A stretch of DNA of 64,000 nucleotides from Stenogyne calaminthoides (Eukaryota; Streptophyta; Magnoliopsida; Lamiales; Lamiaceae): assembly GCA_037126765.1 (NCBI GenBank), contig JBBCBC010000022.1, positions 18,009,758-18,073,757 of the forward strand. Reading direction: 5' to 3'. Each line of letters starts with the position of its first letter. The first letter of the stretch is position 1. A program made the position numbers and the translations under genes. Positions 45,250 to 57,030 of this stretch are shown here, one piece after another. Under the pieces are notes generated by a model. It was not told the DNA's origin, did not search any database, and worked only from the letters and a program-made list of their open reading frames with translations.

Positions 45250-47255
45250 TTGCAACTACTCCATATAGATTTATTTGGACTAGTTACACCCCTTAGTTTC
45301 AGTGGACGCAAATACACTCTGGTGGTTGTGGATGATTACTCCAAGTTCACCTGGGTTGTATTCCTGTATAAGAAGAATGAAACTACAACAAAGTTACCTG
45401 AACTTCTCAAGAAGATTCAAAATGAAAAAGGTCTCAGCATAGTGAAAATCAGATCAGATAAAGGTACAAAATTCTTGAACCAATCTATATCTGATTTTTG
45501 CTCTGAGTTTGGTATACAGCATGAGACATCAGCTGCCAGAACACCACAACAAAATTGCGTAGCAGAAAGGAGAAACATGACACTTGTTGGTCCCGAAAAA
45601 CCCGATTTAAAACTCGTAAAATCTCAATGGGAGGTGACTTAAATTTTTTTTCGAATGTGTTATGCAGATTTGCTAAAGTATGTATGACAGTTAATATGAA
45701 AGCAAATAAGAACACACGTATTTTTATAGTGGTTCGGACAACTCGTCCTACATCCACTCTTCCCTTCATGGGGCACCAACTAACCAACAGATGTTTACCG
45801 AGTTCTCACTCAAACGGGACTTATCACCCTCTAAGGGATCGCCTACCCTCCCTTTCGGGATTGCTTAGATGTTTATCGAGTTCTCACTCAAACTGGACTT
45901 ATCACCCTCACGGGATCGCCTACCCTCCCTTTCGGGATTGCTAGATGTTTACCGAGTTCACACTCACCTACAAACTTAACCGACTGATTTGGGTAAGGTT
46001 TGTTTCATTTTCAACTAGGTTGAAATTTTCCCTTACATTTGTTTAGCCTCAATGCTAAGGATGGGAAAATCTCTCTAAGCTTAGGATATAACATTTGTGC
46101 TTAGATCTAGGGTAAAACACTTTTGAATATATGTGTGTATTTCTTGCTCTGTGTTCTATGAATGGAGTTGCTTGAATATTTGGCTTTTATTTCACTTTGC
46201 AGATCCTCCATTATCTTCTTTTGAAGATAGTGCAATGTATTTATAGTGTGGATTTAAATATTACCGTTGGAAAGTAATATTAAAATCCATACTAATAACT
46301 TCCAGCTTTTCTTTGTCCTTTTGCACTTTTCCTTGCAGCTTTATGTCACATCAATATGTGTGTTGTCTTCTTATTGGCCAGCTGCTTTTGTGTGTCTAAC
46401 GGATCTGATCAGCTCGTCAGATTACTGTTCATCTCTTCTGATTCTGGTCGCCTGATCTGGTCCGCTGAAATCTGATCTGTAGAAATCTGGTCTGCAGATG
46501 TCTGGTGTGCTGAAATCACTGTTCATCAGAAGTTGTTTTCACTGTTCATCAGTTGCTGAAATCACTGTTCATCCGAACTGATTTCACTGTTCATCCCACC
46601 TGATTTCAGCTCGCCTGATTTCAGATTTCTTCTCTCCTGATTTCAGATTTCTTCTCGCCTGATTTCAGATTTCTTCACAGCATTTTATCAGCTTTTCTTC
46701 ATCACAAATCAGCATGCTTCTTCTTGTTCAGCTCATCAGTTAACTCGGAACTCATCCTACTCATCTGATCTCGATCAGCCTCGTCTGCAGCCTCGTCTGA
46801 TCTCGATCATCTTCGTCTGATTTTATGAGTTCCCCCTTAACTTGTTCTCTCGTTCCCCCTCAACTTGTTATCTGTAGATTATCTTAAATAACACAAGTTG
46901 ATAATGTTTTGGAATAATTAATCAAAACTAAAATATCCCAACAACACTTAAAGAAGCTACACGCACCATGTTAGCTGAGCATGCAACACAAAACCGTTTC
47001 TGGGCAGAAGCAATCAACATTGCATGTCATACGTAGAACAGATGTTCTTTGACTAAGATTCACTTCAAAATATCCTATGAACTGTGGAAAGGCAGAAAAC
47101 CTCTTGTTTCCTACTTTCACGTGTTCGGGTGCAAGTGTTTCATACACAACAATGGGAAGAGTCAGTTGAGAACCTTCGATGAAAAGTCAGATGAGGGTAT
47201 ATCCTTAGGATATTCCTCAACCAGCAAAGCATTTAGGCTTTCAAGAAACGAACCT
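45250..47255 (+). pseudogene. S integrase, split by solo LTR K2
   Basis: LLHIDLFGLVTPLSFSGRKY (first Asp), VVVDDYSKFTWVVFL, IVKIRSDKGTKFLN (second Asp), HETSAARTPQQNCVAERRN (catalytic Glu), the full DDE triad. After MTL the solo LTR intervenes (45585-46943). The frame resumes at 46949 as KEATRTMLAEHATQNRFWAEA and SYELWKGRKPLVSYFHVFGCKCFI, DEKSDEGISLGYSSTSKAFR. An in-frame stop at 47035 (W to TAG) and another at 47256. Confidence 0.87.
45585..46943 (-). repeat. Solo LTR of family K (1359 bp) in S integrase
   Basis: Plus strand TGTTGGTCCCGAAAAACC to AAATATCCCAACA, perfect duplication ACACT (45580-45584, 46944-46948). Removing it restores the integrase frame R-N-M-T-L-K-E-A-T. TATTTATA at 46238-46245. 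It has about two copies of the 76-bp repeat (45785-45960), as in 31709-33398 on the other strand. Confidence 0.94.
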
Positions 47256-48653
47256 TAGTTGTGGAAGAAACACCGCATGTGGTCTTTGATGAGTGAACAT
47301 CTGATCAGGAGAAATCTGCCGCAGAAAAAGATACACCTGGCAGACTAGAATCACTAAAAATGGATCAGTTGAGGCTCAAAGAAAAGAATCCAAAATACGT
47401 CACTGTATACATTCTTAACTTTGACCTTGATGATTCACTAGGTTAGTCAGACCCTAAGGTACGGACAACTGTCAGTGAAGAACCTGGTATAGCTGAGACA
47501 GTAACAACTGAACCATCTGGTTCAGGGGGAACACCTAATGTTCTGGTGGACAGACTTCAGCATATGATGAGTCCAACATCAGCTGAGATATGTCCATGCC
47601 AAGTGGATCCTACTGAAGTACCTCTCCTAGTCTCTAGTGATGAATCTTTATCAGATGAGGATGATGTTCTCCAAACTGATGATAATCAGGAAAGAAGGAC
47701 CTGGATAACCAGTCATCCAACTAACCTGAACATCGGAGACCCATCTGATAGAGTCAAAACTAGACATCAGATTGGTGAAAGTGCAATTTACTGTTGTTAT
47801 CTTTCTTTGAAGGAACCACTCACAGTTGAAGAAGCTCTTCAGGATGCAAGTTGGATTCTAGCCATGCAAGAAGAACTAGAGCAGTTTGAAAGGAATCAAA
47901 TTTGGAAACTTGTAGACAGACCAACTCACCAAGATGTGATTGGCACAAAGTGGGTCTTCAAGAACAAGAAGGATGAGCACAACGTGATAACCAGAAATAA
48001 GGCAAGACTTGTTGCTAAGGGATATTCACAATCAGAAGGGATTGATTATGATGAAACCTTTGCACCAGTCGCTCGCCTTGAAGTCATTCATCTGTTTCTG
48101 GCTTACGCTGCTCACAGGGGATTTACTGTGTTTCAGATGGACGTAAAAAGCTCATTCTTAAATGGAATAGTGATTGAAGAGGTTTATGTTGAACAACCTC
48201 CAGGTTTTGAAATAATTAATCAGGTATATTGGTTGAAGAAGGCTCTTTATGGCCTGAAACAGGCTCCTAGAGCTTGGTATGATACACTGTCCTAGTTCTT
48301 GGAAGAAAATGGTTTCACTAAAGGGCTGAATGATAGGACCTTGTTCAGAATAGAAGATAAAAAATGACATTCTGATGGTTCAGATCTATGTGGACGATAT
48401 TATTTTCGGATCTCCCAAGAAGAACTTATGTGATAAGTTCAGTAAACTAATGCAAGGGAAATTCGAGATGTCCATGATGGGTCAGATGAACTACTTTCTA
48501 GGTCTTCAAGTCAAGCAGGCTCATACTGGGATCTTTATCTGTCAGGCAAAGTATACAAGAAATATACTAGCTAAGTATGGAATCCAGAATTACAAAGCTG
48601 CAAAGATTCCAATGATGACTGCCTTCAAGATGGATCCAGATGAGAGTGGTTAG
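47256..48653 (+). pseudogene. S pol hinge and reverse transcriptase
   Basis: Hinge in broken frames to 47545, then one frame: [99 protein letters not shown] at 48293 (Q/R-type change), then a short frame loss near 48365. The catalytic YVDD is intact at 48387-48398 (IYVDDIIFGS), followed by FEMSMMGQMNYFLGLQV and YGIQNYKAAKIPMMTA. Confidence 0.88.
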
Positions 48654-49388
48654 AAAACTAATCAGAAGGAGTATAGGGCTTTGATTGGATCATTACTATA
48701 CCTGACTGCCAGCAAATCAGATATACCATTTGCAGTAGGTGTATGTGCCAGATTTCAGGCAAATCCTAAGCAGAGCCACCTGATAGAAGCAAAGTAGATT
48801 CTTAAGTATCTGAAGGGAACTGTGAACCTCGGTTTATGGTACCATGCAGATGATAATCTAGAGCTTACTGGGTACTCCGATTCTGATTATGGAGGTTGTA
48901 GGATAGATAGAATTTTAACCACAGGTACATGTCAGTTTCTGGGAAGTAAACTGATCTCTTGGTTTTCAAAGAAACAAACATCTGTTGCCACATCTACTAC
49001 TGAAGCAGAATATATGACCGCAGGAAGCTGTTGCTCCCAACTGCTCTGGCTTTGTCAGCAGCTGAGTGATTATAACATTGTAGCTACGAATGTGCGTATC
49101 TTATGTGACAGTAATAGTGCAATTGCAATAACACAGAACCTAGTTCTGCATAAAAGATGCAAGCATGTGGACATCAGACATCATTTTATAAGAGATCATG
49201 TGGAAAAGAAGAACATCGGAATGGAAAAGATCCATACTAATAAGCAGAAAGCTGATATTCTAGCCAAGCCTTTAGCTAAAGTCAAATTCAGAGAACTATG
49301 TAATGAGCTAGGGCTTCTGGATCTTGAAGAGGATGCACCAGAAAACTTTGGTGGCTTAATCTCCAATATCAGTTGGTTACGTGCCTGA
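48654..49388 (+). pseudogene. S RNase H
   Basis: KEYRALIGSLLYLTASKSDI precedes LKYLKGTVNLGLWY, GYSDSDYGGCRIDRILTTGTC, ISWFSKKQTSVATSTTEAEYM, LCDSNSAIAITQN, KHVDIRHHFIRDHV, DILAKPLAKVKFRELCNELG. All catalytic positions (YSDSD, EAEY, CDS) are present. Stops at 48651 and 48796. Ends TGA 49386. The last 188 codons form one clean frame. Confidence 0.87.
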
Positions 49389-50165
49389 CCAGATAAGACG
49401 GTCAGTTGAAGAAGAAACTTCAACTGATCAGATTGGATCAGTTGGGAACTGATCACAAGGAATAACAGTTGAAGGGGGAACTTCAACTGGTATGTGAGAT
49501 CAGTAGGAAATTGATCTGATGGAAGGATTATTGGGAAATAACTAAGGATTAGAGGGTAAATTAAGATTGACACATCAGAAATCAGAAAGGGGTAATAGGA
49601 ATCTCCACTTGTGGTAATTGACTGATTACAATGTTAGTCAATCATATACGTATTCCTGATTCCCTGCTATTTTCTATTTTCATTTATGTGTTGCTTGCAT
49701 ATATTAAAATATAAATGACGTCGTACTGACTTTTCATTAAAAGCGGATTCGAGGCTCATGTATTTAATGCATTAATTACGAGTTTTTAAATCCAAAAGTT
49801 GTGGTCTACATTTTCCTTAACCGCACGATTTCAACTTTTAAAAACTGTCTCATATCCACAGTTGATTACGATTAGACGTCTTTTGATTCCCGGATTCGAA
49901 AAATGATTATGTTTTTCCCTCTCGTTTAAAACCCCAAAACTTCCCAACACTTCATCACTTTCACGATTCACTCTGCAACTTTCTATCTAAAAATTCTCTG
50001 CAAACTTTCTCGCATTTATTCAAAAATAATTCCAAAAATCCTTTCAAATCATCTGGTTATTGAACCTGGTAATTTTCTTAGGGTTTATATTTCATTTTAT
50101 ATGATTAAGACTGTGTGCACATTTTCGTTTATTTCATCCAAATCTAATATCAATTTTTCTCAGAA
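49389..50165 (+). other. S spacer between pol and the post-pol ORF
   Basis: 777 bp without an ORF. Its first part repeats CAACTGATCAGATTGGATCAG and GAAGGGGGAACTTCAACTGG words, the second a purine tract-like copy. 50050-50165 has pyrimidine-rich runs before the ATG (TTTTCTTAGGG, ATTTTTCTCAG), so a 3' splice site just before 50166 is possible. Confidence 0.55.
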
Positions 50166-53100
50166 ATGGCACCAAAGGCAAAACAAGTTGCAGAGACTGC
50201 ACATTCTTCGTCACAAGCTGCACCGGAACCCGAGGATCAAATTTTTCAGAACTTCACTGACGAAGTCATTGAGGAACATTGCTTCGACTTCCGAACAACC
50301 ACAGATCCCGAATCTCAATAGATTTTAAAGCTTTTGAAAGATTGTGGTCTTAAAACCTATTGTTCAGCTAGTGCTGATTCAATTATTTTGAATGGATCTC
50401 TTAAATTTCTTTACAATTTGAGAGACCATGAGGGTGTGTTGTACTCGGAGGTACAAGGCGAACATCTGGAGATTACCGACGACGATCTCCATAGGATTTT
50501 CCGCGTTTCGGCACCGACAGATGGAATTATTCCCGATTTATACAGTGTCGAAGAGGACAACACAATCATCAAACTCCTTCCCCGTCCTGCTGATTCTTAC
50601 CACACTTAGGGTTTCAAGAAACAAATGCTTAAACGAAAATACCGCCTTCTATTCGACATTGTGCAGAAGGTAATTGCTGGTATAACTTACAGCTTGGATG
50701 CGGTTACACAAGAGAAGGCTCAGATCAAGTCAGCCATTATTGATAAGGCAAACATCAATTGGCTCGAATTTCTGAAGAGAAGGTTGCTGGATGAGTCAAC
50801 AAAATTTGTGGAAGAAGGAGGCAAGATTGTCCTCAGTGAAAAGATCACTATGCTGCACAAGGTTTCCTTGATTCTGATCGACATGATGAAGGACCGAGAA
50901 TGGAGTGAGGATGAGATGATCCCGTATGTTCTTGCTTACAAGAAAAAGTTTGCTCAATGATAAGCCAATTCCTGGTCTTGCTGATGATGATGACGAGATT
51001 GGTGTTAAACCAGCCACGGAAGTCAAGAAGAAGGGAACAACAGGTCAGAAGAGGAAGACTGTTGCTCGTAAGCCAGAGAAAGGGATTATTCTAAAGGAAC
51101 CAGTTTAACCAGCTGTGAAAAGAACAAAGTCTGCACCAAGTGCTCCGGTTGCTGGTAAAGGGAAGAAAAGAGAATTGAAACTGGTGGATGAGCCGTCTGA
51201 TTCGGACGATGATATTCCACTCAGTAGATTGCCCCCGAGAGGACCTGGTTAAGCTTCGAAGGCTACTCCTCATGCTCCTACCCAAGCTAAGGCACGACAA
51301 TCGACTGCTCCAGTTTCAACTAATAAACCACCTACTCATGAATCTGCTAATCCTGCCATCTCTGATCCTGATCCATTAACAGTGGTACCATTCCCTCCAT
51401 CATCTTCTCCAGAATCTGAATCAGGACCAGAAATCCTTTCCTTTACAGAAAAGAACATCAGAAGGAGGCTAGAGAAAATGCTGGAAGACAGATATCCTGA
51501 ACTGCCTATCAAACAAAATGCCAAAGATTTAGTTCTCGATGTCCTCACCTGGAGAGACATCAGATTAAAGAAGTTTGAAGACTTTGGAAGTGTCCTTAAG
51601 CAGAAAGGTGGCATTCGTCCCTTTCTAAACTATGAATTGCAGATGAGGAAGTTGGCTGAAGTTGAAATAGCTACTGATCTCCTTTCTGATGATGCTGTGG
51701 CCGGTCTTATCACAAGACAATTGGGGATGCTAGACACTCCAGTGCATAGGGAACTTACGCACAAGATGGTCAGATACAACCGGACCATGCAGCAGATGAA
51801 GATGGTAGATGAAGAGATTAGTTCTTGAGGACAATTCTAGTGGAAGAATTATTTGAGCTAATGGCTGACACTGAACAGACTGCGAAAGAGATGAGGATTG
51901 TGGAGGATCCTGAAGAGTCTGAAGGAGCTGCCGATGAAGCTGGTGTGGGAGATGCGGCAAAGTCCCCGTCAGCCAAGGCACAATCAGCCGATCATGTCAT
52001 AGATCTAACTGCTGGTGGGAGTGAAGCTAAGGAAATTGAGGTCGAAGGCCCCTTGACATCAACTGATCAGGTTATGCAGATTCTCTAAACCTCTCCATCT
52101 TTTGAAGAGAATCTCATGAGGTACATCAAGAACACATTTCGTGCGAACATGCCAAATATGTTCAGGGATGATGTGAGCTTTTTCATTCAGAAGCAAATTG
52201 AGACAACAATCTGTACTGAAAGGGAAAATGTATCCAAGCACTACATGCGTATGAGTGAAGATCTAAGGGATACTACTACTAATAAAATGTTGGAAATGAC
52301 TAAGAAGATGTCGCGATTGAAGAAAGCAGAAATTAGCAATTCACATTGATGATGAACGAACAGATGGTCAAGCTAACCAAACTGCGAGATGAGCTGAATA
52401 CTGCGACCAAAAGGGTAAATTCTTCTGCTGATAAACTTGATGGAATGTTCGACAAGGTTAGCTCTATCGTGGATAAAGCTCAAGAATCTATGCTGGCAAC
52501 TGTTGAACAAGCTCAACCTGATACTGGTATTGAGTCTCCTGCCCTCAAGAATCTCCAACAAGATCTTACAACGAAGATTGGCAACCTCAGTTCTGAGCTA
52601 AAAGCTCTTTTTGAGGGAACTAAAAATGGGGAAGAGGAGAAGGATGCTGAGGTTCAGGGTATGCTGAATCAAGTAGAAAATTCTGTAGCTGGCTTACAAA
52701 TCACTCTTGAGAAGAAACGTCTGAAGAAAGATGCTCAGAAAACTGTAGAATTGGAACAAGCAGAAGTCATTTCTTCTTCTACTGAGTCAGAAGAACATGC
52801 TAAGAAGGGTAAGAAACCAGCCGCTCCAAAGAAAAAGACATCAGAATTGCTTGTCAAAATGAAAGCTGAAGAGCAGAAGAAGGCAGATTCAGAAAGACAA
52901 AAAAGGCTAGAAGAAGAAGCACGTTTAGATAAAGCCTACAAACAGAAGAAGAAGAAAGGACTTGTTGCTGGAGGAGGTGAAGGCTCGCACTTCGTTGAGC
53001 CTATTCTGGATGCTGATGTGGAGTTGATTATAAGGCCTGATAAGAACATGGTCAAACAATGGAAGCTGATTAAAGGTGAATGGTACATATCAGCATACAT

Positions 53101-53407
53101 AAATCAAGTTATTTTAACCAACGAAGACAAGAATGAGATATTCAGAGACTGGTTGAGTAACAAACACCCTGTTTTCTATGACAATGTGATGAGAGAAGTG
53201 AATAAACTGAGCTGCATACCAGTTGCACCAGATATTGAAGTCATGGATTACAAGAAGACTCCAGATGGGAAATTGGACAAGATTGCCTTTAATGCAACTC
53301 TCAACAAATGCCAAGCTCAAGACGACATTATTGATGAAGGCAAGGCTGCAGAAATCAAGGCAAGGCTTTTCGACTTGTGTGTTGTTCCCTTGGAAGAGAG
53401 ATATTGA
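50166..53407 (+). pseudogene. S post-pol (env-like) ORF
   Basis: ATG at 50166 (MAPKAKQVAETAHSSSQAA), right after TTTCTCAGAA. N-terminal third: FQNFTDEVIEEHCFDF, LRDHEGVLYSEVQGEHLEI, DDDLHRIFRVSAPTDG, KYRLLFDIVQKVIAGI ... INWLEFLKRR, resembling the 'putative plant transposon protein' domain. Middle: Lys/Pro-rich low complexity. C-terminal 353 codons (52346-53407) are uninterrupted: coiled coil (KRVNSSADKLDGMFDKVSSI), a Lys/Glu-rich segment, then FVEPILDADVELIIRPDKN and a globular end. Stops near 50319, 50607, 51106, 51250, 51826 and 52086, and one frameshift near 50958. No membrane segment or signal peptide seen. A1 carries a decayed homologue. Confidence 0.8.
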
Positions 53408-53615
53408 AGTATTCAGAAGACTCCTGTAAGATCAGAATATGATATTTTCATTATGTACTTGTACTGCTACATTTTGATAATGAAATATTTAATTTTTCTG
53501 ATCTTAAGATAAACTCTCATTGTCTTCTGATTTACTGTCTCTTTTACTTAATTGTTTAACTTATGTTCAACATCCTTTCTGATTAATGTTTTGGTTCCAT
53601 CAAAAAGGGGGAAAT
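53408..53615 (+). other. S 3' untranslated region and polypurine tract
   Basis: AT-rich, ending CAAAAAGGGGGAAAT (53601-53615) before TGTTGGG. The tract is the same as in A1 (3473-3486). Confidence 0.8.
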
Positions 53616-55049
53616 TGTTGGGAAATTTGTAGTTTTGATGGAAGTTCCAAAACAGATGTAATAGGATCAGTCGAACCTCTTAGTCGACTAATGAAATGTT
53701 AGGAGACCAGCTGAACATGTTAGACAACTGATGTATTAGACTAGGTCACATATTGAGGGGGAACTCAATATGTATAGGTTTAGATTAGAAGCAAAGATCA
53801 GAAGCGAAGATTAGAAGCGAAGATCAGAAGCGAAGAACAGAAGACCTTGTAGAAAGGACATCAATAGAGTCGATAGGTTGAAGCTAAGACAACCTTATCA
53901 GAAGACTCAAGATTACTAATCAGTTGCATACTGATCAAGTATAGCTAAGTTAGAAAAGTGATAAGCATATCTACTTATCAAAGACATACGATTGTCATCA
54001 TACCAGAAGAATGTTATACTGCTGGCTTTACAAGGCGCCGATTCAGTGTACTTGTTAGCCACTAAGAAATCGACACGTATGTACGGATCTATTTATGCAG
54101 GATATGGCGTATTAGGCCAAACGGCTAGAAAGGACAAAATTGCATGAAGACGGCATGGCCCTCCTGAGCACATAATATCAAGCCTGCAAGCTACCTAAAA
54201 ATAGACTGAAATTTGAATTGCTGTCCAACGGCTAGTTCGATTTCGTGTCTATAAATATGGGATCAACCTTCATTCTAAGGTTACGGAAATTATACACAAG
54301 CTCAAGCTCAAGCAGATTTCCGCACGAAGAACACTCAAACGAAGATTATTTTCTAAGTGTTCATCCCATAAGTTCTTAGCTTTGAATACTCATCCTTTAG
54401 CTTTAGGCTACCCAGCTACTAGGATAGTATTCCAGTTGGAACATTACAAGTCTTATACCCAAACAAAAGTTAGATTAAGTTTGTTATAGCAAGATTTTAG
54501 TCTAAGGTTTCTAGATCTGATTTCTGGGATTGTTGAGTGAGAACTCTTGAAACATCTGTTGGTTGTACTGTGTTGGACTAACACATTAAACTAAATCCAG
54601 TTGGTTTAGTTGGTGCCCCATCTGAAGGGAAGAGTTGACGTAGGACAAGTTGTCGAACCACTATAAATCTTGTGTTATTTATCTGCTTTACACTTGCACA
54701 CTACTTGTTTAAATCTGCATGCATTTACTTGCTCTGGATATGATTTGCATCAAGCTGATCTGATCATTGACTCTTTGTCTTCTGATCAAAAACCAGATTA
54801 CTAAGTATCTGATTTGAGAAATGGTTTTTCACACAGGTTAACTTATCTTCCGCACCATCAGTTAAACTGATAGACGTCTAACTGATCTGCCTTTAGGCGA
54901 TCAATAAGTTGGATATCAGTCCGTACTGATTCACTCACACTTTGATCAGGCAACTTGCATATTCACACCTGATATCACGAAATATTTTAGAAGTCTATTC
55001 ACCCCTCCCCTCTAGACTTCTACCCTCACTAACCTGATCGGGACCTATA
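53616..55049 (+). repeat. 3' LTR of S (1434 bp)
   Basis: TGTTGGGAAATTTG to GATCGGGACCTATA (expected end CTACA; C to T change). TATAAATAT at 54250-54258. A 13-bp unit AGATCAGAAGCGA occurs about three times at 53790-53835, once in the 5' LTR. Followed by TCTTC and then the G frame. Confidence 0.92.
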
Positions 55050-55054
55050 TCTTC

Positions 55055-55930
55055 CCATATACTTTGTAAGTCAGACGTTGACTGACACAGAGCAGCGATA
55101 CCCTCCCCTGTAGAAATTAGCTTACGCCCTAGTCATGAGCGTGAGAAAGCTGAGACCTTACTTCTTCGATCACCAAGTTGAAGTCCTCACCTCAGTGCCC
55201 CTTCGCAACATACTTCATCGGCCAGATACATCAGGCCGATGCCTTAAATGAGCAATCGAGGTCGGACAATAAGGGGTGACCTACGCGCCGAGACCTGCAA
55301 TAAAAGCCCAAGCTCTAGCCAATTTTGTCATCGACAGACCCACCGTGGGAACTATATGTAGACGGATCGGGAACTGCCAATAAGTCGGGGGCAGGGGTAG
55401 TATTGATTAGCCCAGATGGCACCTCTTTTCAAAATACCATCACTTTTGACTTCCCTGCCACCAATAACGAGGCTGAATATGAAGCACTCATCAGCGGCCT
55501 GGAGATGTCCGTCGTGATGGGTATAAAAAAACTACAAGTGCAAACAGACTCCCAGCTTGTGGCACGCCAAGTGTCGGGGGAGTACGAGGCTGGATGAAAG
55601 GATGACGACCTATCAAGAGGTCGTCAAAATACTCTGCCTGAAGTTTGAACAAATCCACATCAAGCTAGTACCAAGGAACGCTAACTCACGGGCCGATGCA
55701 TTGGCACGATTAGCGACTTTGGAGGGGCCGACTGAAATGAAGGATGTCACCATCACAAAGCTCTCCCAACCCTCAACTGCTAATACAACGGTCGCTACCC
55801 TAGATACCCCGAGCGTGAGCTGGATGACACCCATCATTGACTACTTGATGACTGGGACGTTGCCAACAAACATAATTTAGGAAAAACAGTTACAACTTTG
55901 GGCAGTACGATACACTCTGATAAATAATGA
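55055..55930 (+). pseudogene. G RNase H
   Basis: Resumes the G frame after S: PIYFVSQTL, TDTEQRYPPLEKLAYALVMS-like, then frameshifts to 55325: WELYVDGSGTANKSGAGVVL, NNEAEYEALISGLEM, VQTDSQLVARQVSGEYEA. The three catalytic positions (D of DGS, E of EAEY, D of TDS) are present. One base is missing near 55590 (EARDERM), and the frame continues YQEVVKILCLKFEQIHIKLVP, NSRADALARLATLEG. Stop 55878. Confidence 0.85.
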
Positions 55931-57030
55931 GTTATACAAACGCGACTTCAGCATACCCTTGCTCTGATGCATTACACAAGAATAGGGGCAAACCATCCTA
56001 CGAGAGATACACGAAAGGGTATGCAAAAACCACGCTGGGGGGCAATCACTCGCACACAAAGCAACCAGGCAAGGATATTTCTGGCTAACTTTAAGAGCCG
56101 ATGCAGTAGCTTTTGCAAGAAAGTGTCACAAATGCCAGGTCTATGCACCATCAATCAAAGTCGCTCCGGAGGAACTTTCCAGCATCCTCAGTCCTTGGCC
56201 CTTTGCGAAGTGGGGGATAGATATCATAGGTCCACTTCCAACAGCCCCAGGCTCAGTCAAATACTCTCTGGTTGCAGTGGATTAATTCACAAAATGGTCC
56301 GAGGCTGAGGCTCTGGCAACCATAGATCAAGAGCACGTCATCAAGTTCATATGGCGGAACATCATCTGCAGATTCGGCTTACCCCAAGCAATTATATCAG
56401 ATAATGGGATGCAATTTGATGGTCTCAAGATAGACAGTTTTTTCAAGAAGTGGAAAATAACAAAGCTCTTTTCAACCCCATACCACCCTCAGTCCAACGG
56501 ATAAGTCGAAGTGGTGAACAAGATCATCAAACACACTTTGAAAGCTAAGATTGAAGGAGGAAACGGGAAGTGGGCCAGTGAACTACCTGATGTTTTATGG
56601 TCATACAGAATGACCTGCCGGAATTCAATGAGAGAAACCCCATACTCGAAGGCATTCGGCACAGATGTCGTCAACCCCTCAGAGATCGAATTCCAAACCC
56701 TCTAAACCTCGCAGGTCGCCATCCATCACAACGAGGAGGCCCTAGCCAGAAATTTAGATTTACTCGAAGAGAAACGATTAGAGGCTAACATGAGAAATGC
56801 AAGATATAAACAGCAATCAGAGAAGTACTACAACTTGAAAGTATAACTTCGACAATTTAAAACTAGCGACCTGGTTATAAAGGAATTTTTGGTCTGAATT
56901 GGGAAGGACCATACAAAATTACACGGGTATTATCCAATGGAGCATACGAGCTCGAAAACCCGGATGGCACCCAGGCTCAGTATCCATGGAATGCATCTCA
57001 TCTGAAGAAATACTATCAGTAGGATCGAGA
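55931..57030 (+). pseudogene. G integrase
   Basis: In several frames: YKRDFSIPLL, RPILREIHERVC-type zinc motif, CHKCQVYAPSIKVAPEEL, PFAKWGIDIIGPLPTAPG (first Asp), AIISDNGMQFDG (second Asp), LFSTPYHPQSNG, TAA (CAA to TAA), VEVVNKIIKHTLKA (catalytic Glu), WASELPDVLWSYRMTCRNS. The C-terminal part has LDLLEEKRLEANMRNARYKQ, GPYKITRVLSNGAYELENPDG. Ends near TAG 57018. Stops at 56284, 56502, 56703 and 56845. Confidence 0.85.

Larger units (their letters stand above)
22510..55049 (+). mobile_element. Sirevirus (Ty1/copia) element S, with four nested insertions
   Basis: 5' LTR (22510-23020 plus 37326-38027), primer site for initiator tRNA-Met, gag, protease, integrase, RT, RNase H, post-pol ORF, purine tract and 3' LTR. 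Target duplication TCTTT (22505-22509) / TCTTC (55050-55054). Joining the flanks restores the G frame across Q-A-H-L-P-I-Y-F. Insertions inside S: E/F complex in the 5' LTR, gag-only Tat element in the leader, K-family solo LTR in integrase. Own length is about 13 kb. The two LTRs differ visibly (several percent), so the insertion is not recent. Confidence 0.9.

Noticed and set aside
50166..53407. A true viral envelope glycoprotein
   Set aside because: No signal peptide, membrane span or cysteine-rich ectodomain is visible; position alone supports 'env-like'.
22510..55049. A single giant 32-kb autonomous element
   Set aside because: Four insertions with their own LTRs or target duplications account for about 20 kb; the element's own sequence is about 13 kb.
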